DNA of 64,000 nt, taken from SXRF01 sp038043465. GTDB lineage: Bacteria; Pseudomonadota; Alphaproteobacteria; Rickettsiales; SXRF01. The position numbers and the translations under genes are program-made. The DNA is taken from contig JBBTBX010000002.1 in assembly GCA_038043465.1 (NCBI GenBank), forward strand, positions 1 to 64,000, read 5' to 3'. The notes below the pieces were generated by a model. That model had not been told where the DNA came from and made no database searches. It worked only from the letters and a program-made list of their open reading frames with translations. Shown piece by piece: positions 59,087-64,000 of this stretch; the stretch's first letter is position 1, and every line of letters starts with the position of its first letter.

Positions 59087-59222
59087 CATAGTAATTCTGT
59101 ATAATTCTTATACAGAATTACTATGAAAATCGAGACCGAAAGTCCGATTTTGGCTTCGCCGCCCTTCGGGTCCGCGCCGTAGGCAGCGTAGCTCCAAATA
59201 AGAACTGTATAGTTCTTATTTG
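59087..59222. repeat. Double-palindrome element between ihfA and fabH
   Basis: A 17-bp perfect stem with a 5-nt loop (59087-59125, catagtaattctgtata) and a 12-bp perfect stem with a 4-nt loop (59195-59222, caaataagaact) flank a GC-rich core. The element lies inside what should be one transcript. A 73-residue open frame across it is repeat-derived. It is unlike the other repeat families in the window. Confidence 0.85.
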
Positions 59223-59233
59223 TAATTACTAAA

Positions 59234-60205
59234 TTACCAGCGCAGCAAAACGCAGCCCCAGGTAAGCCCTGCGCCAAGGGCAGGGCAGGCTACAAGGTTT
59301 CCGGCTTTAATACGCCCATCCTGAGCAGCTTGATGCAGGGCGAGGGGAATGGAAGCTGCCGAGGTATTGGCATGGTTGGCAACGGTTGTTACCACCTTAT
59401 CCTCAGAAATCCTTAGTTTTTGGGCAACAGCACTTAAAATCCGCATATTTGCCTGATGCGGAACCAGCCAGTCAATAGAATCCTTCGGCAAGCCCAGCTC
59501 TGCCAGCCCTTCTTCCACAGAAGCAGGCATTTTACTGGCGGCATGGCGGAAAATCTCTTTGCCAACCATAGTTAAAAATCCACTGGTCATGGTCGAGGAC
59601 ACTCCGCCAGTTGTTCTTAATAATTCAGTATATTGACCATCAGAATGAACTCTGGCAAATAAAACTCCGCGATCATCGTTGGTTCCAGCACTTTCTTGTG
59701 CCTCTAAAACCACAGCAGCTCCGCCATCTCCAAATAAAATACAGGTACTGCGATCACTCCAGTCAAGAATCCGCGAATAGGTTTCCGCGCCAATAACCAT
59801 CACCCGCTTTGCCTGTCCGGCAACGATAAAACTGTTAGCTATGCTCATAGCATAGACAAAACCACTGCAAGCTGCATTAACATCAAAAGCCGCACCGCGA
59901 GTTATGCCAAGCCGGTGCTGAACTTTGGTAGCGGTTGAAGGCATTGTGTCATCCGGCGTGGTGGTGGCTAGAATAACCAGATCAATACTATCCGGCGATA
60001 TGCCAGCACTCTTTAAAGCAGCAGTTCCGGCACGCGCCGCAATGTCTGAAGTATTTTCGCCTTCTGCTGCTATGTGCCGCTGAACAATGCCGGTACGCTC
60101 TAAAATCCATTCATGGTTAGTTTCCAGACTGCTTGGAAAATCGTAATTGGTCATGATTTTTGCAGGCAGGTAAACACCGGTTCCTATAACTACGCTGCGA
60201 ATCAT
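59234..60205 (-). CDS. fabH: Beta-ketoacyl-ACP synthase III
   Basis: A 323-aa thiolase-fold enzyme that starts fatty acid synthesis from acetyl-CoA and malonyl-ACP. The catalytic triad is visible: Cys in AACSGFVYAM, His in PHQANMRIL and Asn in ANHANTSAAS. IRSVVIGTGVYLPAK is the usual start. It follows plsX with a one-base stop/start overlap. Confidence 0.97.
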   Translation of the reverse strand: MIRSVVIGTGVYLPAKIMTNYDFPSSLETNHEWILERTGIVQRHIAAEGENTSDIAARAGTAALKSAGISPDSIDLVILATTTPDDTMPSTATKVQHRLGITRGAAFDVNAACSGFVYAMSIANSFIVAGQAKRVMVIGAETYSRILDWSDRSTCILFGDGGAAVVLEAQESAGTNDDRGVLFARVHSDGQYTELLRTTGGVSSTMTSGFLTMVGKEIFRHAASKMPASVEEGLAELGLPKDSIDWLVPHQANMRILSAVAQKLRISEDKVVTTVANHANTSAASIPLALHQAAQDGRIKAGNLVACPALGAGLTWGCVLLRW

Positions 60206-61293
60206 TAATCTGCTTCCCCTTCAATTGCCGTCAGCATCTTAGGATTAATTTTTGGCATAGACGGTTTGATAGGCTCTATATGTCCTATTTCATCGATAAT
60301 ACGTGTGTTAATATGGTGCGCGACCAGTTCCACCGCCACGCTTATGGCATTACAAAAACTATAGGCATCTGCGCCACCGTGGCTCTTAACCGCAATCCCA
60401 GCCAGCCCCAGAAACATCGCGCCGTTGCGTTTGCGGTCATCCAGCTTATCCTTAACGCCTTTAAGCGCGCCGGAAGCCAACAACCCTCCAACTTTTGCTA
60501 TTGGCGAACTATTGAAGGAATCACGCAAATAAGTGCGGATAAGGCGCGCAGCACCTTCAGCAGTCTTCAAGGCAACATTGCCAGTAAATCCATCGGTTAC
60601 CACGACATCCACAGTCCCAGCAGCTATATCATTTCCTTCAATAAATCCGTGGAAATTAAGGCTGAGACGGGAGTTTTTAAGAAGGGCACAGGCTTCTTTA
60701 ACTTCCGAACGTCCTTTCAGCTCTTCAGAGCCGACATTGAGCAGGCCAATACGCGGGCGGGCAAGACCAAGAACAGCTCGGGCAAAGGCATCTCCCATAA
60801 TGGCAAAACGATATAAATCCTGCGCGTCAGATTCAACATTCGCGCCTAAATCAAGCATCACGCATTCACCGCGCAGCGTTGGAAACAAAGCAGCAATGGC
60901 AGGACGAGAAACTCCAGGCAGGGTACGCAGAACCAGTTTGGAAATAGCCATCAGCGCACCGGTATTTCCCGCAGAAACCACAGCGCAAGCACGTCCTTCT
61001 TTTACTGATTCTATCGCCATCCACATGCTGGAAGAGCGACCACGGCGCACAGCCAAAGACGGTTTATCTTCGCTGGCAATAATATGTGGTGTATGCACAA
61101 TCTGGCTGGCTGCTTCAAGGGCAGGGCGGGATTTAAGCAGTGGGATTATTTGTTCTTCATTGCCAAATATCAGGAATTTTATGCCAGGATGGCGAATAAG
61201 TGCCATTTCCGCACCGGAAATAACGCAATCAGGCGCGCTATCACCACCCATGGCATCAAGTGCAATAGGAGTCTGGATTTTCCCATGCGCCAT
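60205..61293 (-). CDS. plsX: Phosphate acyltransferase PlsX
   Basis: A 362-aa enzyme making acyl phosphate from acyl-ACP for phospholipid synthesis. It has IALDAMGGDSAPDCVISGAEMA, VSAGNTGALMAISKLVL, MLDLGANVE and VVTDGFTGNVALKTAEG. It is located between rpmF and fabH as usual. Its start is 12 bp from the rpmF stop. Confidence 0.97.
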   Translation of the reverse strand: MAHGKIQTPIALDAMGGDSAPDCVISGAEMALIRHPGIKFLIFGNEEQIIPLLKSRPALEAASQIVHTPHIIASEDKPSLAVRRGRSSSMWMAIESVKEGRACAVVSAGNTGALMAISKLVLRTLPGVSRPAIAALFPTLRGECVMLDLGANVESDAQDLYRFAIMGDAFARAVLGLARPRIGLLNVGSEELKGRSEVKEACALLKNSRLSLNFHGFIEGNDIAAGTVDVVVTDGFTGNVALKTAEGAARLIRTYLRDSFNSSPIAKVGGLLASGALKGVKDKLDDRKRNGAMFLGLAGIAVKSHGGADAYSFCNAISVAVELVAHHINTRIIDEIGHIEPIKPSMPKINPKMLTAIEGEAD

Positions 61294-61305
61294 GAGATCT
61301 TGACC

Positions 61306-61488
61306 TTAGCGGTTTACTTTGTCTGTAGTAACCTGACGACCGTTGTAATAGCCGTCTGCCGATACGTGGTGAGAGCGTTTCAGCTCACCTGTTGTCTTAT
61401 CTTCCACTGGATTTGTTCTTTTCAGCGAATCATGTGAACGGCGCATATCGCGCTTTGATTTACTGGTTTTTCTCTTAGGTACAGCCAT
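61306..61488 (-). CDS. rpmF: 50S ribosomal protein L32
   Basis: A 60-aa protein: MAVPKRKTSKSKRDMRRSHD is the family N-terminus, and the end contains ELKRSHHVSADGYYNGRQV. AAGGATAAAACA precedes the ATG. It lacks the zinc-binding cysteines, as is normal for alphaproteobacteria. First gene of the rpmF-plsX-fabH-ihfA-merR unit. An upstream in-frame extension (49 codons) is rejected. Confidence 0.97.
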   Translation of the reverse strand: MAVPKRKTSKSKRDMRRSHDSLKRTNPVEDKTTGELKRSHHVSADGYYNGRQVTTDKVNR

Positions 61489-61698
61489 TGTTTTATCCTT
61501 ACAGATATTTTTTAAGTAGTTATCTAGCTCACTTCTACACTTTATAATTTCAAATGCCAAGCCTGTTATTTGTAACAATATCAAATACAAGATTAAGCAT
61601 AGCAAAGCGGAGCGAAGGTGAGGTTTGTACATCAAAACCAGACCATTAGGAAAGTGTTTTTTTAAAACTTGCCTGAATAAATTAGGGGAAGAAAAGAA

Positions 61699-61741
61699 AA
61701 AGCACGCTAAAATGCTATATTACAGCAAGTTAGCGTGCTTT
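61699..61741 (-). terminator. Strong terminator downstream of the structured RNA region
   Basis: aaagcacgctaa and ttagcgtgcttt form a 12-bp perfect stem around a ~19-nt loop. On the minus strand it is followed by TTTTCTTTTCTTCCCC. It lies ~125 bp after the stop codon of the Ala/Lys-rich protein gene and would end that transcript or a separate small RNA. The rest of the 378-bp spacer to rpmF holds no gene, only presumed rpmF promoter sequence. Confidence 0.75.
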
Positions 61742-61754
61742 CAAAAGGGCTAAC

Positions 61755-61860
61755 TATACTCAAAGCAGTTCAAGAATTGGCTAGACAACCGAGACGAAGT
61801 GTAGAAAAACTACACGAGTTGAAGGTTAACGAAGCCAATTCTTGAAATGAGAAGAGTATA
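61755..61860 (-). ncRNA. Candidate structured RNA (four nested stems)
   Basis: Four stems are nested in one another: tatactc/gagtata (outer), the 14-bp perfect ttcaagaattggct/agccaattcttgaa, aacc/ggtt, and the terminal hairpin gtgtag/ctacac. The whole 106-nt stretch folds into one long arm. On the minus strand a strong terminator follows. It could be a processed 3' UTR RNA of the adjacent gene, an independent sRNA or a palindromic repeat. Strand is inferred from the terminator. Confidence 0.5.
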
Positions 61861-61866
61861 ATAAAT

Positions 61867-62181
61867 TTATTGAACTGCGGCAGCAGGAGCTTCTTCAGTT
61901 TTCATTTCTTTGGCAGCATCTTTAGCCTTTTTTGCGTGTCTTTTAGCCTTTTTTTCATGCTTTTTAGCGTGATTTTTATGTTTTGCAACACTGTCATCAA
62001 CGGCCTTAGTAGCAGCACCACCTGCAGCTGGCTCTGCGGCGGCCGCAGAAGCAGCGGCGGCATCGGAAGATGATGATGAAATAGCAGCATCAACAGCCGC
62101 AGAAACATCATCATTGGCATGAACAACAGAAACAGAGGTAGAAAAAGCAAGAATCATAGCAAAAGTATAGAGCTTATTCAT
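61867..62181 (-). CDS. Exported Ala/Lys/His-rich low-complexity protein
   Basis: A 104-aa protein with a Sec signal peptide (MNKLYTFAMILAFSTSVSVVHA, cleavage likely after Ala22). It is followed by an Ala/Ser-rich part and a basic KHKNHAKKHEKKAKRHAKKA segment, and ends EEAPAAAVQ. The mature part is surely disordered and may bind nucleic acid, metal or cell wall polymers. Similar short secreted proteins are common and poorly characterised. ACTAAGGATATTATT precedes the ATG. Confidence 0.75.
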   Translation of the reverse strand: MNKLYTFAMILAFSTSVSVVHANDDVSAAVDAAISSSSSDAAAASAAAAEPAAGGAATKAVDDSVAKHKNHAKKHEKKAKRHAKKAKDAAKEMKTEEAPAAAVQ

Positions 62182-62356
62182 AAATAATATCCTTAGTAAA
62201 ATTAGACAAGAAACGGATAATCAACTTCTAGAAGTACCCGAAAAAAGTTATAAAACTATTCTTGTAACATGTATATCTAGATAGAATTAAATAAATGTAA
62301 TGGTGCTTAAAGAAGCTTATATATTTTAGTCATTTGAGAATAAAAATCCCCAATTC

Positions 62357-62461
62357 TTGTCATTGCGACTGCGAGCGTAGCGTGGCAGGAAGCAATCCAG
62401 TATTTCCAACATGTTTTGGCTTCTGGATTGCCACGAATGCTACGCATTCTCGCAATGACGA
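62357..62461. repeat. Palindromic element, tcattgcgag family
   Basis: The ends ttgtcattgcg and cgcaatgacga are inverted. Inner arms caatccag and ctggattg, as well as gcgtagcgtggca and tgccacgaatgctacgc, pair further. It ends 9 bp before the yacG stop codon. It fills the spacer, so nothing else is seen there besides AT-rich promoter sequence of the neighbouring gene. Confidence 0.88.
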
Positions 62462-62469
62462 GTGGGTAA

Positions 62470-62667
62470 TTATTGTATCAAATTACTATAGTTTTCCTGA
62501 TCTTCATTACCGCTATCATCACTCAGCTCACTTTGAGTGTCAGGAACAGAATAACCACCATTGAACCAGCGCGCCAGATCAACATCTTTGCATCTTCTGG
62601 AACAAAATGGTTTATTTTCCTGTGTGACAGGTTTTCCACAGACCGGACATTTACTTAAACTAGCCAT
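62470..62667 (-). CDS. yacG: DNA gyrase inhibitor YacG
   Basis: A 65-aa zinc-binding protein. CPVCGKPV and FCSRRCKDVDLARWFNGGY supply the four cysteines and the conserved C-terminal Trp/Gly-Tyr. YacG inhibits gyrase in E. coli. The acidic tail (ELSDDSGNEDQEN) is longer than usual. It lies 14 bp after rpe on the same strand. Confidence 0.93.
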   Translation of the reverse strand: MASLSKCPVCGKPVTQENKPFCSRRCKDVDLARWFNGGYSVPDTQSELSDDSGNEDQENYSNLIQ

Positions 62668-62681
62668 AAAAGAAATAAGAT

Positions 62682-63338
62682 TTACGACCGCAAATTCATA
62701 ATATTTTTTGCGTAGTCGGCAGGGTTTTTATTAAATACCGCCGAACCGGCAACCAGCACGTCAGCACCGGCAGCAATGGCATCTTTTGCGGTTTGCGCAT
62801 TAATGCCACCATCAATTTCCAAATCAATATTGCGTCCGGTTTTGTCAATCATAGAGCGTAATATTCTGACCTTTTCAAGCTGCGAAGGAATAAACGATTG
62901 CCCGCCAAACCCAGGATTGACGCTCATCACCAGAATCATGTCAATATCATCCATTATGTATTCCAAAGCAGAGGCAGGAGTCGTAGGAACTAACGACACG
63001 CCGCATTTCTTTCCGAAAGATTTTATCAGTTGCAGAGTGCGGTGCAGATGTTTGGTTGCTTCAGCATGCACGGTTATAATATCGGCTCCGGCCTGTGCAT
63101 AAGCCTCAATAAACGGATCAACCGGCTCAATCATCAAATGCACATCAAACGGCAGTGAGGTATAAGATCTTATGGCTTTAATCACCCATGGTCCAAAAGT
63201 CAGGTTAGGAACAAAATGCCCATCCATGACATCAATATGGATATAATCGGCACCGGCTTTGGTAATGGCAGTTATTTCTTCACCAAGACGGGCAAAATCA
63301 GCCGCTAGAATTGATGGTGCTATTTTTATTTTTCTCAT
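62682..63338 (-). CDS. rpe: Ribulose-phosphate 3-epimerase
   Basis: A 218-aa TIM-barrel enzyme of the pentose phosphate pathway. It has IAPSILAADFARLGEEI, DYIHIDVMDGHFVPNLTFGP, HAEATKHLHRTLQLIK, MSVNPGFGGQSFIP and LEIDGGINAQTA. All catalytic Asp/His positions are present. The start overlaps the rsmB stop by one base (TAATG). Confidence 0.97.
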   Translation of the reverse strand: MRKIKIAPSILAADFARLGEEITAITKAGADYIHIDVMDGHFVPNLTFGPWVIKAIRSYTSLPFDVHLMIEPVDPFIEAYAQAGADIITVHAEATKHLHRTLQLIKSFGKKCGVSLVPTTPASALEYIMDDIDMILVMSVNPGFGGQSFIPSQLEKVRILRSMIDKTGRNIDLEIDGGINAQTAKDAIAAGADVLVAGSAVFNKNPADYAKNIMNLRS

Positions 63339-64000
63339 TAACTCTTTCCCTTTTTTGCTAAAACTACAGCAAAAAAACCATCCATTCCACCAATTTCAGC
63401 AAGAAAGAATGGCATGGTACGAATTTCCCCGCGCTTGGTTATACATTCCTTAAGCCCGCCAACCATATCAGCTTTTACAGGAATAATTGATATATCACCG
63501 CGCTCAGCAAGAATCCGAGTAATTTGCTGCTCACCTTCTTCCGGTTGCAGTGAACACACGGCATAGACCAAAATACCGCCAACTTTCAAAATATCCAGCG
63601 CATGATTGAGTAGTTTATTCTGAATTTCGCCGAGCCTTGCTATGTCTTCCGGATGTTTATGCCACGCCACATCAGGATGACGGCGGATAGTGCCGGTTGC
63701 CGAGCAAGGCGCATCCAGCAATATAGCATCGACTTCAAATTCTGGAAAATAGAGATTCGCATCAATGTTTATACATTCTGCAGAAAGTTTCAAACGATTC
63801 AGGTTGGTCTTTAAAATATTGATTCTTTCTTTGGACATCTCAATCGCAGTTACCTTAGCACCCTTAGCTACCAACTGTGCGGTTTTGCCACCTGGCGCAG
63901 CACAAAAATCAATTATTTTTTTTCCTTTAACATCGCCAAGCAGCAAAGCTGGAATTGTGGCTGCCACATCCTGAATCCACCAGTGACCTTCGGCAAAACC
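63338..64000 (-). CDS. rsmB: 16S rRNA m5C967 methyltransferase RsmB (partial)
   Basis: This is the C-terminal ~220 residues, running off the window edge. The window edge reads GFAEGHWWIQDVAATIPALL, then the SAM motif FCAAPGGKT, the catalytic DAPCSATGTIRRHPD and VYAVCSLQPEEGEQQ with the second cysteine. It methylates cytosine 967. The N-terminal NusB-like part lies outside. It is the first visible gene of the rsmB-rpe-yacG group. Confidence 0.93.
   Translation of the reverse strand, partial: GFAEGHWWIQDVAATIPALLLGDVKGKKIIDFCAAPGGKTAQLVAKGAKVTAIEMSKERINILKTNLNRLKLSAECINIDANLYFPEFEVDAILLDAPCSATGTIRRHPDVAWHKHPEDIARLGEIQNKLLNHALDILKVGGILVYAVCSLQPEEGEQQITRILAERGDISIIPVKADMVGGLKECITKRGEIRTMPFFLAEIGGMDGFFAVVLAKKGKS

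Noticed and set aside
59056..59277. A 73-residue minus-strand open frame across the fabH end
   Set aside because: It is composed of palindromic element sequence and overlaps fabH in another frame.
61489..61635. 49-codon extension upstream of L32
   Set aside because: L32 always starts MAVPK..., and the ATG at 61488 has a good ribosome site.
1..64000. Complete insertion sequences or rRNA genes
   Set aside because: No transposase reading frame or rRNA sequence is visible; only short non-autonomous repeats are present.

Overview
The window is a chromosomal segment of an AT-rich alphaproteobacterium. Support for the class comes from a gene transfer agent (GTA)-type tail protein with a TIM-barrel-like domain, the order rpmF-plsX-fabH-ihfA-merR, a GapR/DUF2312 protein, CobS/CobT, class II DAHP synthase and the order rimP-nusA-infB-rbfA-truB-rpsO-pnp. 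It keeps aromatic amino acid, purine and pyrimidine synthesis, so it is not a strongly reduced endosymbiont. However, it is full of small palindromic repeats, some inside genes, and of toxin-antitoxin pairs, as seen in host-associated orders such as Rickettsiales or Holosporales. The order cannot be fixed from this sequence alone.

Layout. 0-10 kb: end of a mobile repeat, a GTA-like tail protein, an orphan gene, a ParD/ParE pair bounded by a duplicated piece of the tail gene, and an RND efflux pair. 9.5-16 kb: a lysozyme-like transglycosylase, a pilin-like protein, an MscS channel, methylmalonyl-CoA mutase and an orphan gene. 16-26 kb: the transcription/translation operon rimP to pnp, interrupted by an orphan repeat protein. 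26-35.5 kb: cobT-cobS, asd, a two-gene membrane operon, two paralogous orphans, and valS with several in-frame repeat insertions. 35.6-46 kb: a flippase, tRNA-Arg, 4.5S RNA, dnaX, HigBA, ybaB, recR, a pseudokinase operon and a TPR lipoprotein. 46-52 kb: pyrB-pyrC, a Phd/RelE pair, pyrF and two glycosyltransferases. 52-64 kb: an AIPR-type defence gene, gapR, class II DAHP synthase, pheA, purE-purK, the rpmF-merR operon, an Ala/Lys-rich exported protein next to a structured RNA, yacG, rpe and the end of rsmB.

Three themes stand out. First, four orphan transcription units spread through the window carry nearly the same 18-bp direct repeat, resembling a Pho box, 60-90 bp before the start codon. 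Most of the encoded proteins lack a signal peptide and end in a basic tail, so they may be a co-regulated, possibly secreted, lineage-specific set. Second, intergenic spacers are filled with hairpins built from 7-8 nt tandem units or from larger palindromic elements. The same kinds of elements sit in frame inside valS, truB and dnaX. Third, toxin-antitoxin pairs are inserted into or next to otherwise conserved operons (dnaX-ybaB-recR, pyrBC-pyrF, the GTA tail gene).

All family assignments come from reading motifs by eye. No database search was run.
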